NCBI RefSeq assembly: GCF_033807575.1
Contig: NC_084727.1
Span: 7,502,001 to 7,566,000 of the forward strand
DNA: 64,000 bases
Direction: 5' to 3'
Source: Cydia pomonella
Lineage: Eukaryota > Arthropoda > Insecta > Lepidoptera > Tortricidae
In this document: positions 21,471-33,624 of the stretch, piece by piece
Position numbering within the stretch: position 1 is the first letter of the stretch
Layout: the number at the start of each line of letters is the position of its first letter
The notes under the pieces: model-generated
What the model was told of the DNA's origin: nothing
Database searches by the model: none
Seen by the model: the letters and a program-made list of their open reading frames with translations, nothing else
Translations under genes and position numbers: made by a program

Positions 21471-21643
21471 TTATAAAAAGTGACTAAATGTTTCATATAG
21501 CGTTTTTATCAACGGGCATTAACATTTAACTCAATCAAATAATTGATTTTTTATTATTTTTTTTTATTATAAAAAGTGACTAAATGTTTCATATAGCGTT
21601 TTTATCAACGGGCATAACACTTAACTCAATCAAATAATTGATA
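21471..21643 (+). repeat. Recent two-copy tandem duplication, about 75 bp per unit
   Basis: The unit from ATAAAAAGTGACTAAATGTT through TCAACGGGCAT to CAATCAAATAATTGAT occurs at 21472-21547 and again at 21568-21642. The copies differ by a few bases and are separated by a T-rich linker. Slippage around the poly-T runs is the likely origin. Confidence 0.9.
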
Positions 21644-21691
21644 ACTGTAACATATCAATGTCATTTCGAACATCGATCGTTCGAGATAATG

Positions 21692-21731
21692 TTTCGTAGC
21701 AATTGTATGAACTCGTACAATTGCTACGAAA
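21692..21731. repeat. Perfect 16-bp hairpin with 8-base loop
   Basis: TTTCGTAGCAATTGTA (21692-21707) pairs perfectly with TACAATTGCTACGAAA (21716-21731) across the loop TGAACTCG. It may be the core of a tiny MITE or form an RNA stem-loop. The stem is short for a microRNA precursor and I do not recognise a mature microRNA. Confidence 0.85.
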
Positions 21732-21739
21732 TCTACTAT

Positions 21740-23040
21740 CACTATCAATATGTAAACAGGCCCTAAGGCAATGGCACATGCTCGTAAGGGCTATATCAGT
21801 AAAAAAATAATTATTGATTATCTCCGAAATGGAGAGTTACTTGAGAGAGAGAATTTAAGCTCAGGGATGCACCCTTGAAATTAACGGAAAACAAAAAAAA
21901 AACACTGTATATTGTATATATATATTTCGAGGATCTCTCAAACGGCTCTAACGATATGGATGAAATTTTCTATATGGGGGTTTTCAGGGGCGAAAAATCA
22001 GTCTTATCTCTGGGAAAACGCGTTTTTTTAAGTTTTTATATGTTTTCCGAGCAAAGCTCGGTTTCCCAGATATTTCTGTTTAATAGGTGAATATAATTAA
22101 TTAATTAATAATTAATTGCCTTAAGGCATTAAGTCCGCCATTCGTACCTTCATGTATTGTGCAATATAGATTAAAATAGATAAATAAATAAATAATTCAT
22201 TTTTCGGATAAGGTGGCTAGTTATAGAAGAGTGGCCAGTAATTGACGATTTACCCTATTAAATCCTAAAATCTCCAACCGTCAATCCATTATTAATTTAA
22301 ACATCAATATTTTATTCTCTGATAAAACCATTCGTATAAAAATCGCAAATTTATCCTCTAGTAAAATAAACTACGTATGTGTGCGCAAAGCTCGTCGGTG
22401 TGTATCTATGTGTGCTCCCATAAAACGCGTCTGTGTGAGTGCACAAATAAATGTAGGTGAGCAGTACGTATATATTTTGTGAAGCGTGGTACAGTTGCGC
22501 GGAAAAGTTATCAATTAAAGGTTTTTTAATTAATTTTGAGGCGCGAAGCGATTATGTGAAATGGTGCGCTAATGATTTTTGTGTGGTTAATTTGTGTTGG
22601 TACTCATTATTGATTATGTGGCCGATATTTAGTGCTAATTATATGGATAATGTTATTATTATTCATGATTTGTTGTTTTTTTTATTTAAATTGAAACGTA
22701 AGAGTAATTTGACTGAATTTGACTCATTTTGTGTAGTATTTTACCGAAATTAGTAAATTTGTTTAAATCGATATAAAAAAATCAAATAATTTAAATGAGG
22801 AGTTATCTATTGAGTAATTGTAAAGCGTGCTGAAAATATCACGATATTGATAATAATATGCATTGTATGTACATTGTATGTTTGAACACTTTATTGTACA
22901 TAAGACGAATCAAATTTCATAATAAAATACAATAATAATGAAATAAATATGTACACTCTTTATAAATGGAATTTATTCACTGAGTGGGTATGCACTTTTG
23001 CAACTTGCTGTACAAAGGCGAACTTGTATCTACTTATAAG
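21740..23040. other. AT-rich stretch without gene or recognised element
   Basis: The sequence contains ATTAATTAATTAATTAATAA near 22100 and long T-rich runs, and nothing protein-like. The frame at 22457-22753 is rich in Phe, Tyr and Asn codons, as expected from AT bias. Confidence 0.5.
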
Positions 23041-23047
23041 TGATCTC

Positions 23048-23199
23048 TAGAGTCAGAACAAGCTAAGTCTGCAACGATTTTGATAGCGCACGCTGTGCAA
23101 GTGTTATTTAATCGTCATAGAAGTTTGACGTTATAAAAACACATGCACTAGCTGCGTGTGCTATCCAAATCGTTGCAGACTTATCTTAGTCTGAATCTA
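23048..23199. mobile_element. MITE family A, copy 2
   Basis: Begins TAGAGTCAGAACAAGCTAAG and ends with the complement of TAGATTCAGACTAAGATAAG, with TA at both ends. The internal pair CAACGATTTTGATAGC and GCTATCCAAATCGTTG is present. Confidence 0.82.
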
Positions 23200-23211
23200 G
23201 TAAATAATCTA

Positions 23212-23402
23212 TTTTACAGTACATATGGTGCTACTTTAGCGCACTAGTGCGAAAATTAGCATATTACGTTACTGTGTCGAACATTTAAAGGGCCATATGT
23301 ACTGTAAAACGTTGTACCATACATGTGCGAATACTGCGAATAGGTAATTCGCAACTCGTGTCGATTTAAAACACTCCCTTCGGTCGTGTTTTTATTTATC
23401 GC
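23212..23402. mobile_element. MITE family B, copy 3, with uninterrupted flank
   Basis: Core ends TTTTACAGTACATATGG (23212) and its complement (to 23309) are followed directly by CGTTGTACCATACATGTGCG and the outer segment with AAAACACTCCCTTCGG. This intact order shows the site that the composite element broke at 8161/12865. Confidence 0.8.
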
Positions 23403-23403
23403 C

Positions 23404-23556
23404 TGTTCCTGAGTCATGGATGTTTTCTATGTATTTAAGTATTTATATATTATATATATCGTTGTCTGAGTCTGAGTACCCACAACACAATCCTTCTTGG
23501 GTTACTGTGGGACTTCGTCAATTTGTGTAAGAATGTCCCTATAATATTTATTTATT
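23404..23556 (+). mobile_element. SINE body fragment (Arg-type family)
   Basis: It matches the body and tail of the SINE at 47433: TTCCTGAGTCATGGATGTTT, then a TATATATCGTTGTCTGAG segment, then TGTGGGACTTCGTCAATTTG and a TTATTTATTT tail. The tRNA head is missing, so it is 5'-truncated. Confidence 0.8.
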
Positions 23557-26420
23557 TAACATAAATACAAATAATATGCACTAAAAATAAAATATGAATG
23601 ACAAATTGACAAACGCCAAATGAACGGCACGCCAAATTACCGATCCAGTATGTAGGTATCAGTCCTGTATCGTCTGTATACAACTTTTTTTAAGCGCTAA
23701 TTTTTTAATTATCTTGTAACTTAATTTATGAATTAGATAAGTAATAAACACAACTTGAACAGGAATCGATAGTTTTACGACTGTTAATGCAACTAAAAAA
23801 GATTGAACTACAAAAAACAGCTCACGTTTCACATTTAAGGCTTTCATAAATATAAAAAAAAACCTTTAACAACATACAGTATAGGACGACTTTTTTATTT
23901 TCAGATTATTCAAGAATACATCAAAAATATTTCATGTGTTATGTTTATGCTAGAAATGGTCACAAACTACAATTATTATCAGCGTCCTAATTAAAATAAA
24001 TAGTTATAGCGTCTAAAACAAAACAACCGATAATTTTCTAACGCTGCCGACGACTGTACTCGCCCACCCCGAGTACAACCTCTCTCTATCTACCTATATC
24101 TATGGATCCCTGGTACCGCTGCGCCCATTCTTAGTTGACCCGCGCTGCCCCCCTCGACAGATGCCCCAGCTAGTAATAAAGGGGTATTTGTACGATGTTA
24201 CAGGGGTCAAGTGAGACCGGTCGCGGTATGTACATAAGTAAAGACTGTGGAGTGAGACGGCACGGGCCTCGAGTGTCGTCTGCCGTGCTCCCCGATCAAA
24301 ATCGTTCCAAATTCAAAATGGAATTTTGACGTTTTTATATTTTTCCGTTGGTTGCTGTTGCTTTTTTTCTGCCAAGTACCTTTTAAATTTTTATGTAACT
24401 ATTTTTTATAAATAATAATTATTATTTATGAATATACCAAAATTGTACACTCAAATCAGCTCAAGGTACTGAAACAAATCACTTCGGTAACAAGCATTTT
24501 ATTTTGGATTTTAATTTATATAACATTATTACATAAAAAATATAATGTATGTTACTTTTATAGAAAACGAATATTTTGAATAATTTTAACCTGGGCCCAC
24601 CGTAAAAAATATCCTATTTTTAATTTGGACCTTATCCTATAGTAAATTGAGATAAATTTCTTTTGTTTGAGAAAGCACCGAAACAGAAGATGCTACATGT
24701 ATGGTATATGTATGTTATTTGGTTTATGAATGGCTCTTAATTAGAGTGAAACTGAGTGTACATTGTAATGGACATTGGGACTTATGAGGTTATGACAAAT
24801 CAAAATTGACACGTTGAAACACAAAGATAAGTCCTACGTACACCAAGGGCAAAATATTTTGAACATCCTGCGACATTTTTGGGCAAAAGCTTCATCCCAC
24901 AGGCAAAAGGGGATGAGCTGTAGTCCCCATAGTGGCCCAGAGCATGGGGACTTATCTATGATACTTATCAAGTTATTATATTAGTGTTACTGATCCCACC
25001 GTGCCCACAACTGAGACTGGTGACGAAGGATTGTAATTTGATTTGGCAGCGAAACATGTAGAAAATCTTCTTAATATTTTCATTATTGTTGAAGAAGGTA
25101 GGTATAAGTACCAAAATAAGTATATTTGAAATTCTCACAAAATAGTTCGCAAGGTTTTTTTTTTATGATTAACCCCCTATAAGTGGCTTCTATATTTAAA
25201 ATTCATTTATTTAGATTATATGATTATATGTCCGTCTTTGGGTCACATACATATGTATACCAAATTTCAAAGTAATTGGCCCAGTCCTTTCGGAGCCTAA
25301 TATTACCCTTTAGGTCAACCTTTATCCAAAAAAATAACAAATTTTCTAACAAAACAATTTAAGAGCGCTCAGTTCGCCAATACATTGCCCTTAGTTTGGC
25401 GTAAAATTTATTCAAAATTTCTTTTGAAATAGATTATGGAGTGTGGAATTAAGAGGAGTGACATCTCTTATGGTAGAACTGTTGCAAAAGTGTCCAGATA
25501 TAATAGTTCCAAATCTCTCCAGAGTAGCGCTAGAGTAGCTAAGAACCTAGGCGCTATTGACGGAGTGAAGTGCGCTGTCTATGATTAGATTTTTTTGTTC
25601 AAGTATTCTAGTTCTATCTAGGTATTGTAGCGCCACCTATTTAAGGTTTTTTGATTACACTTTTTGGTACATGGAGATTTATTTCCTTACCTCCACCTTC
25701 CGTAAAATAGATAATAAAATTTTGACAATTCTAATTGATAGACACGGCATATCTTGCATTGGTAACAAGTACAAACATGGCTGTTTTTTTGTAAAAATAA
25801 AAAACCTATATTACCTCTCGCGTTGAATGATGGTTCATTTTTATATGGAATTGCTGTCAGTGTCACGAATATTAAGTAAGTAATAAATTATTTGTACGCA
25901 TTTTCTTAATCTGACGACTACGAGTACAATGTGAGAATTGGGCGCCAAGTTTGTAATCGTCCGATTGAGGAAATGTGTACAAATAATTGTCCGTTTAAGT
26001 TACCTATATAGAAAAATTATAGCAATAACTTGAACCAAAATTACCAAATCCACAATATACTTAACGATTTTCTTAACCCTCCACTAACCCCCCCAAAAAA
26101 AAACTAGAGTTCCTGCTCGCTGGGAAAGAAAACTTTATAATATAACCTTTTATACTTCCTATCGTCCATATTTAAATTCCAATAGGTCTCCACGACGCTA
26201 TAGTACCTAACTACATATTTGGCATCGTTGGCTCCCCAGCTATAATCGCCTAACGTCTAGCATACACTTGTTCTTAAACAATTATATTCTCGACATGTCC
26301 CACTTGTCTAATTTGAATAGAAGTACGCAATTAATAACATTCCTAGACGAAGTAGACGTGCACAATTACTTGTGCTTGTACTGGCACAGTTTATAAAAGT
26401 CGCACGTATGGCCTATAATC
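23557..26420. other. Unassigned 2.9 kb, with one GC-richer block
   Basis: No gene is supported. The block 24050-24310 is GC-richer than its surroundings (for example GCCCACCCCGAGTACAACC and GAGTGTCGTCTGCCGTGCTC), but I could not find a sustained protein-like frame or RNA structure in it. The remainder is AT-rich, with faint repeat-like text near 25240-25320. Confidence 0.4.
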
Positions 26421-26422
26421 AG

Positions 26423-26611
26423 TACCCCTAGTGTAAATTTGATCGACATCATAACGTGACGAACGCGTTTGCGTTAAGTCTCATTTTGTATAGGATTTTG
26501 AGTTTCCAAAACGTCCCGCTTGGCGCGCTCTTTCTAAATCCAATACAAAATGAGACTAAACGCAAACGCGTACGTCACGTTTCGAAATCGAATTTATTTA
26601 CACTAGGGGTA
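26423..26611. mobile_element. MITE family E (TACCCCTAGTGTAAATT), copy 1
   Basis: Inverted ends TACCCCTAGTGTAAATTT and AATTTATTTACACTAGGGGTA bound the unit. Long internal pairs (AACGCGTTTGCGTTAAGTCT with AGACTAAACGCAAACGCGT) make it nearly a full palindrome of 189 bp. TA is at each boundary. Other copies: 28077-28255, 62675-62805 and 62809-62997. Confidence 0.88.
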
Positions 26612-26613
26612 CA

Positions 26614-26748
26614 GGTGGCCTACCGCGAAAACCAAAATTCGCAAATTGCGGGGATCTTTCTCTTTTACTCTCACTAAGACGTAATTAGAGTGACAGAGAA
26701 AAATGCCCGCAATTGACGAATTACGATTTTCCCGGTAGCCGCCCAGGT
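26614..26748. mobile_element. MITE family D, copy 3
   Basis: GGCCTACCGCGAAAACCAAA at the left and ACGATTTTCCCGGTAG at the right, with the shared AGAGAAA motifs inside. It sits 3 bp after the family E copy. Confidence 0.75.
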
Positions 26749-26796
26749 AATATATTGTCGACATTTTTATCGTAATTAGAATTGACATTTCATGAA

Positions 26797-27281
26797 TAGG
26801 ATTGTTTCCAATTTTTTGAAACGCTTGTATTACGTTCTATATTAACTAAAAGTTGCCCTAAAATCCAACTTTTAAACTAAAAACGGCTTTAAATATGTTA
26901 AATGAACAAAATATATTTTGACAGATGCTTTCGCGCCCAAAACGCTCTTTGAAAATTGTGTGACGTCACAGTTTACGGTTTGACACATAACGACATACAC
27001 ACGTAGAAGATACGAACTGTCAACTGACATTTGTCATTTGTTGTTTATCGCCTAACTGTCAACAGTGTCAATTCGAGAGTTGTGACGTCATCAGAATCTT
27101 CAAAGACGTTTCGAGTTTGATCACGTGACGTGTGCCAAAAGATATTTTAAATTCAATATTAACAAAAATATGTTCATTACAGGTCCCCTAAAAGTAGTAT
27201 AACATGTTCTTAATATAATCCAAAAGAATTTATTGTGATACAATTTCTACCCTATGATTTGTAGATGGAAACAACCCTATT
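26797..27281. mobile_element. MITE with TAGGRTTGTTTCC ends, 485 bp
   Basis: Left end TAGGATTGTTTCCAATTTTT, right end GGAAACAACCCTA. The interior contains two TGACGTCA-like sites and TGTCAA/TTGACA pairs. The flanking eight bases do not match well, so no target duplication is claimed. Confidence 0.6.
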
Positions 27282-27373
27282 ACGTAAACATTAATACTAA
27301 AACCGGGTCAAACACATTTTAGAGAATATTTCTATGGACAATACAATCAAAGTTAACGCCTCTGGTACATAGG

Positions 27374-27517
27374 TAGAGTCAAACCAAGATAAGTTGACAG
27401 CGGTTTTGATAGCACAGACAGTGCAAGTGTTATTTTAAACGTCAAACTTCTATGAAATTCTGACGGTTACCTTGCGCCGTCGGGCTATCAAAATCGCTGC
27501 CAACTTAGCTTCCTTAA
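27374..27517. mobile_element. MITE family A, copy 3
   Basis: Starts TAGAGTCAAACCAAGATAAG. The right side keeps GCTATCAAAATCGCTGCCAA but loses the final inverted end, which has eroded into TTCCTTAATT. Confidence 0.72.
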
Positions 27518-28076
27518 TTTTTTACAGACAGACATAACACCAGGCTGTCAGCACTAATAAGGTATAAACGAAAACCTTTAAACCAGTGAGCTTACCGCAA
27601 GTAAATGGTTGTGGTCGGCCACGCTAGGGGGCGGCACGTGGCTCACCCCTTGACTGTATCACATAACCACGATATAATTGTAGAAGTATTACGTTTTCAT
27701 TTCTCATGCTTTGAAAGTGGTACGTTGTTGTGAAAAAGGTGCAGAAAATGATATGTTTTCTCTAGAGCACTGCCCGTTCCATGTACGTTATTTTAAAGTA
27801 ATTAAAATTTTGGATTTAAATGGATTTGTTGTACAATTTCCATCATATTTTTTCATCATTTGTAAAAAAACCATTTTACAACTTGATCTTGTTTTTTGTC
27901 CCCAAAAAATGTAACAAAGCGTTTCTTTTTTTATGAGATAAAAAATATTTTTATTTTTTCTTATGTAAATTATAATCAACAGCTAGAAAGACATACAATA
28001 GCACTCGACTTTATTTATTTATTTATTTGATAGAAGACATAGATGCAAGCGTGACAGAGTGGTCAGAACCCCTAGT

Positions 28077-28255
28077 GTAAATTTATTCGATAGCGTGTCG
28101 TGACGTACGCGTTTGCGTTAAGTCAAATTTTATATGGAATGTAGAAACAACGCGCCAAGCGGGACGTTTTGGAATCTCAAAATCCTATACAAAATGAGAC
28201 TTAACGCAAACGCGTACGTCACGTCACGCTATTGAATAAATTCACACTAGGGGTA
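28077..28255. mobile_element. MITE family E, copy 2
   Basis: Left end AACCCCTAGTGTAAATTTAT (the TA mutated to AA) and right end AAATTCACACTAGGGGTA. Internally the spacer block is inverted relative to copy 1 (CGCGCCAAGCGGGACGTTTT against AAAACGTCCCGCTTGGCGCG). Confidence 0.85.
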
Positions 28256-28993
28256 CAGAAACAAAGCAACGAAAGGAATTTCAACCCAAGTACTAAATAG
28301 TGTAATGTACCTATTGTTGGTAGGTATTAGGTAATTTATACTAGAATAAACAGTATCAAGATCCTTACGCTTCGCCAGTAAATGAAATAAATTTACTTTA
28401 TGACCCATTCAATAACTTCCCATTGTGTTTATTGTCATTAAATATATTAACTTTAAATGTGCAGCTATATTCCCTAGTGTATAGTATTTAAAGTTCCTAA
28501 GATATTGATGGATTTGTTTATTACCTAATAAAAATGTTTACCGTTAATAATACAAGGTGCTCGTGAGCATTGCGAGAGATTTTAAACCAAACAGAAGCAA
28601 AAAATGACTTTTTTGAACTTCGACAAAAAAAAACTTTTTTTTTTGTTTTTTTTTTTTTCGCTTTTTTTGAACACTCCCGTAAATAAAACGTAATGTTTAT
28701 TGACAAACACATAACCTAAAATGAACTAAAAAGATTTTTATTTATTTGGGGGGTAGCCTATCGAATACATTTTTTTAATTTTTCGATGTCAATCAATAGG
28801 TATGTCCAGACTAGACCTCAAAGTGGCAATACCGCAGTCAAAAATGTGTTTTGTACCGACTTATGGCGAAAGAATGATTTCGAAAAACATTTAATTATCT
28901 CTGAAACTAAGCCTAATCCAGAAAATTTTATATGACATTTTAGTTTCTAAATATTACCAGGAATGCTTAGTTAAAATGTCTCGCAATGCTCAC
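28256..28993. other. AT-rich spacer with poly-T/poly-A runs
   Basis: Homopolymer runs at 28626-28666 dominate the middle of this stretch. No gene or transposon end is recognised before the right composite starts at 28994. Confidence 0.5.
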
Positions 28994-29620
28994 TAGTATA
29001 GTCAAGTTAAGAAAAAGTATGGAAGTAAGTCGTGTAGTCGTGCTTTTTTTGGATTTGTTAGATGGCGCAACTAGATTGTTTCCCCCGAGTTGCACCGTTT
29101 CTATTATGTACGGAAGACCGTTAAATTTTAGGTATAAACTATAAAGTGCCGTAATTTTGGAGTAAATTAAAAGCTATTAGGTTCAAGCTAAGTAGTGTAT
29201 AGAGAACACCTTGGTGCATAGTATATCTTAATTAAAAAGATGTGCAATGTATGATACCCTAAAAAACATTTTTTTTTCGATTGCGGCTCGAGGATAAGTC
29301 AGTCGGTTGGTGCAATCTCAAGTTAAGCTTTTTAAAGCATTATAAACATTCAGTTAACTTTGCACGCCTGGGCAAATTATGGAACATGTATTTTTAATTA
29401 TTTTGTACATTGTGCTTCGGGGGAAATTAAGAGAGACGTGAAAATTTTAAAAACGGTACTTATCTAAAGACACTACATTTGCACTAAATAAAAAATAGAT
29501 TTTTTTTACCGGAAGTTTGTCAAAAAGTAAATAGAATTAATCGCAACGAACTGCAAGCGAAGGTGGTTGGCAGCACGCGGCGCGGGGCGCGCGGGGCGGG
29601 GAGATAGCGCAGCGCGCAGC

Positions 29621-32081
29621 TAGGGTTTGCAATATCCGACAATTTTTCGGATCCGGATACATAGAAAGAAATAGGATATCAAGAACGACTGTCAAACTTC
29701 AAAAGTGCGACCAAAAATGAAATGCAAGTTTGTGCGTAAATTGTCTATGTGAGATCAAAAATAGTGATGTCATGTTACAACATATTAATAATCTATCGGT
29801 GTTTGACTGCTTTATCGACTACTTATTCAAATGTGTTTGATTGTATAAAAAAATGTTATACGAGTAGGTATGAAGTCGCTTCCCTTATGGTCATATAGGG
29901 CCCAAAAGGTGCCTTTGATGAAACCAGCATCATATTTTAGTATGTTGTTAAGCATGTTATTCTGACTAAAAAACCATCGGGAGACAGTTTCTAACATGGC
30001 TAAGTCACCAGTTATGACGTCATCAAAATGGCCGGTGCCGTGTTCAGAATATTGCGTATACCACAGCAATTATATCACATGTAAGCTTGTGTGGGGTGTC
30101 ATAAAAAGCAAAATTAAATGCGCTACAATATCGTTTATACATTTGACCTTGTAAATACCATAGTTTGCGAGAAATTTTAAGTTTTATTTAAATTTTCCCG
30201 AAAAAAAATCCGTTTTTTGTTTTCATCAACTTTACTAGTAACTTTACAGGAAGACGTTGTATCAAGATGTGAATGCTACATTAATAAGCTATAAAATTCC
30301 ATTAAAATTTTGAAAATCGGTTTATAAACAAGCAAATTACACTATTTTTGTTCCATACCGGATGACACCACCAAGAGTCGGATGGCTGTTTCAATACAAT
30401 TTGCAAGGCAAATGATGTTTAAGTAAAGGTAACTTAAAATATTTTCGATAAAAGTATTATTATCAAAATTAAGAATACTGAGATCTAAGAAAATTGAGAA
30501 TATTGTAATTTACTCCGGATCTAGCTAATTAAAGTTACACACTAATTAAACAAAAATATTTTTTTTTTACGTATTATTTTGTCCCAGAGCATGCACCTTC
30601 GCATACGCAAAGCATAGTGTATTTAAATCCGTGTTTTACTCCCCCACACCCTGTACAGCGTTCTTTGCACTTGCAAGACAATAGTTCCTTGCAGAGGTGT
30701 ACGCTGGTCCATCATTTTTCTTTCGCCAAGCCTAGTTGCAACAATCTAGCATTTGTGGGTCGCTATTCAGGTAAATTGGTCCCAATGTGGGTCTGTTAAG
30801 CCCTTTTTATATGCTGTAGGAGAGCATCCTGTTGAAGGAATATACTCGATCGCTCTGGTTTTTCCTAAACAAGATCCTCCTCGCAGTATTTACATTACCT
30901 ATTTGTGTCCCTACTGGGAAGTTATATGTAGGGTTTGCAATTAGAATATTGTGATATTCTAATTATTCGAATATCCACCAAAATAAATATCCGAATAAAC
31001 TGATTTAGATAACACAGAAATAACGTTTTTAACTATGTTTTAATACAATGATATCACCCCAACTAATTTTAAATGATTACTTGATTACTATAATAGCTAA
31101 CATAATGTTATCTCTAAAACCGTACTTAATAAGGAGGGTTTATATCTGGATTAGCTGGTGCATAGTTGGAAATACATCCAATGCCTCACCTCGTGTTCAT
31201 TCGTCATGAAATACTAACTATGCTCTCATAACTCCACGCTAGTTGGATACTCCGAGGGCGTTTTAAGGCTACTCTAGCTCCCTATTTTTCCTACGCTTTC
31301 ATCTTCTCTATCTTCATCTCTGATAGGTCCCAGAATATTCCGCCAGAATTTCGTCTTCTTCACTAAGAACTTGTTCTTTTTTTTCTGATTCAGAGTCCAA
31401 GTGTAATACTTACCGATGTCATTCATCAAAATCTAATTATTGTCTTATAGACTTGAATCATGGACAGTCTACTGATCAGCTTGGACACTAGAACTCGGCG
31501 AAGCGCTGCTGAGCATCTTAGGGCATTTTGGATTCGAACATCTATCTCCTCTTCCCGATTACTTTAGGTAGGTCTTTTCTTTTCGATCTGCGGTGGCAGC
31601 ATGGTTCTATTTTTATCACTTGTCACTATGCCCTTCATGACAAATGATAAAGAGCCGACCATCTTAGCCCTATTCATTTGGAGATATTCTAGTGGTTGAT
31701 TATCAGACCAATTTTCTCTCCTTCCTACTCTACTATCCTAGCCTTGGCCTTCAGGTTGCTTTTGTTTTGAGCCTATAGCCCCAAGTCATCAAGATATCCA
31801 ATGATCTAATGTTTGCATTGCATTAAGCAACATTCGCATTCATTGTATAAAGTTACTGCGTGACATGATGTACCTATCAAAATTGATGTGCTGTTAGTAT
31901 TTGAATTGATTAAATATATGAAAATACTATATTTAAATGACAAAATGGTATGAAATTATTCATAAATTTCATTAGAAAATTGTTCCGGTTATAGGTCAAT
32001 AACCATAATTAACGGATCCGTAATATCCGGATCTTATGACCCGATATCCGGATATTTCGGATATCCGGATCTCAAACCCTA
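29621..32081 (-). mobile_element. Nested hAT element in the right composite
   Basis: Ends TAGGGTTTGCAATATCC and the complement of TAGGGTTTGAGATCCGG lie within exact CGCGCAGC duplications (29613-29620 and 32082-32089). This is the complement of the GCTGCGCG duplication of the left copy. The same insertion was therefore inherited, not acquired twice. Confidence 0.88.
31240..31810 (-). pseudogene. Decayed LINE remnant, right composite
   Basis: The reverse complement carries the same RIQNA, SMIQVYKTII- and ILGPIRDEDRED-like pieces as 9770-10500. The part with the GHLEWTG-like block is lost through a deletion of roughly 125 bp near 31285. Confidence 0.6.
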
Positions 32082-33163
32082 CGCGCAGCGATTGTTCCGA
32101 GACAGTTTGTTTGACACTTTTGACGGGCAACGAGCACAAATCTTTCTTCTGGCATTAAAACGGAACTATTGTTTTAAACAATATTGAGTGAACTAAGTAG
32201 TCTAACGTTTTCGTAAGTATATGGAAAAACGCGATTTTTCGAATTTAACAAACATTGAGCGTACCTGTATTTAATTTGTTGACTGTCTGTCTGCATACTC
32301 AGAAACCCTACTATTTTTGCAGTACATGCCACTACTCGTGCCTCAAGAGCCGTGCTTCATCGGTGCATCTACGCGCGTTCCTTCTCTTGCCAAGTTGCCA
32401 CTAATCACGCGCTTGTCGCTTCTGTGTATTTATTGCTCTACGTTTTTGGTACTTGATTACAAAACTGCCTGTTCCGTATAAAAATGCCAATTTTTTATGG
32501 GGTGCGAATGTAAACAAAATCAAATGAATATGATTGCATCAATTTCCAATAGTATTAAAATTTCCCCCGAAGTACAACGACAGTAAAACATGAAAAACTA
32601 CTTTCCGGGTGTCGCACCATGGTGCGAATTTGACATTGGATTTAGATATTTTTTCTAATTATTTACTCAATTTGCACCGAGTACATTACTTTCCCCAGAC
32701 CCGCAATGGCCAAAATAGATTTTTTTTAATGTTGTTTTTTTTTGCCTGTTCCGTAGCTTAAATTAACATAAATAACACGTGCGAATTTAGATATAAGTGT
32801 TGTAAAACGTACGCCAAATTACACCGAGTACACCTTTTTTCTCTTCTTAGTTATAACCATTACATTATTTTCAGCCGATTTCACCCCTTTCCGGGGGGGG
32901 TGAATTTAGTAACGATTGTATAAAGTTCGATTTTTAGCCCATACAAAACAATCCGTAGTGATTTTATTAGTCCTTAGAATTAGTTCCTGACTTTAGTGAA
33001 ATTTGAGTTAATTTGACCGTACAGGCACCTTGTATATTTGTAACATCCAAGCTATGAAGCGATACCTTTTTGATTTATTTTATTAGTGTTTCCTTCGGCT
33101 TATAATTAAATCTTCGGTTTTAAATTATTATGCCATGCCAAAACCCTACACTGAGATTACTGA

Positions 33164-33290
33164 GAGCCTAGCGGAATACCGAAGTTCGCAAATTGCAGGC
33201 ATCTTTCTTTTTACTCCAGTGAAGGCATTATTAGAGTGACAGAGAAAGATGTCCGTGCCCGCAATTGTATTTGCGGTAGGCCCTCTGAGC
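33164..33290. mobile_element. MITE family D, copy 4 (eroded)
   Basis: GGAATACCGAAGTTCGCAAA at the left and GCGGTAGGCCCTC at the right. The internal GTGACAGAGAAAGATG motif is kept, with a small internal duplication of CCGTGCCCGC. Confidence 0.65.
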
Positions 33291-33476
33291 ATGGTTCAAA
33301 AACCAACAAACTCTTGGCTGATTTTCTTGTTGCTTAGAGAGCATTTTGTTCGTCTCAGCGATCCAAGTTTTACAGAAGATGAGGCAGTATGGTCTATTGT
33401 CTTAGTCTCTTCACAAGGACAAATAATTAAAAAATCTAATTAAAACTAAAATATTCCTATCAAATTATCAAATATC

Positions 33477-33600
33477 AAACATTTATTCAGCAAATAGGCC
33501 AGGCAGGCCATGCACTTTAACATGTCCATTTTTACAAACAATAAAAATACAATATAAGTACAATTACAAATATGGAATCGATAAATAATATATACTTTAT
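33477..33600 (-). repeat. LINE 3' tail fragment
   Basis: On the minus strand this ends in GGCCTATTTGCTGAATAAAT, a tail form seen at the 3' end of many lepidopteran LINEs. No coding part is attached. Recognition is from memory. Confidence 0.4.
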
Positions 33601-33624
33601 TAGAGATGTATACTGTCTCTAAAT

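Larger units (their letters stand above)
28994..33022 (-). mobile_element. Composite transposon, right copy, inverted
   Basis: The sequence is the reverse complement of 8162-12864 with exactly the same outer boundaries (TAGTATAGTCAAGTTAA at the left, GTTAATTTGACCGTAC at the right). The flanking DNA is unrelated to the left copy. It carries the same nested hAT element and LINE remnant. It lacks the two extra insertions of the left copy and has its own deletion in the LINE part. No convincing target duplication is visible (CTCAC against AGGCA). Confidence 0.85.

Noticed and set aside
28986..33030. Target-site duplication for the right composite
   Set aside because: The flanks CTCAC and AGGCA do not match, and a shared CAC a few bases away is too short to claim.
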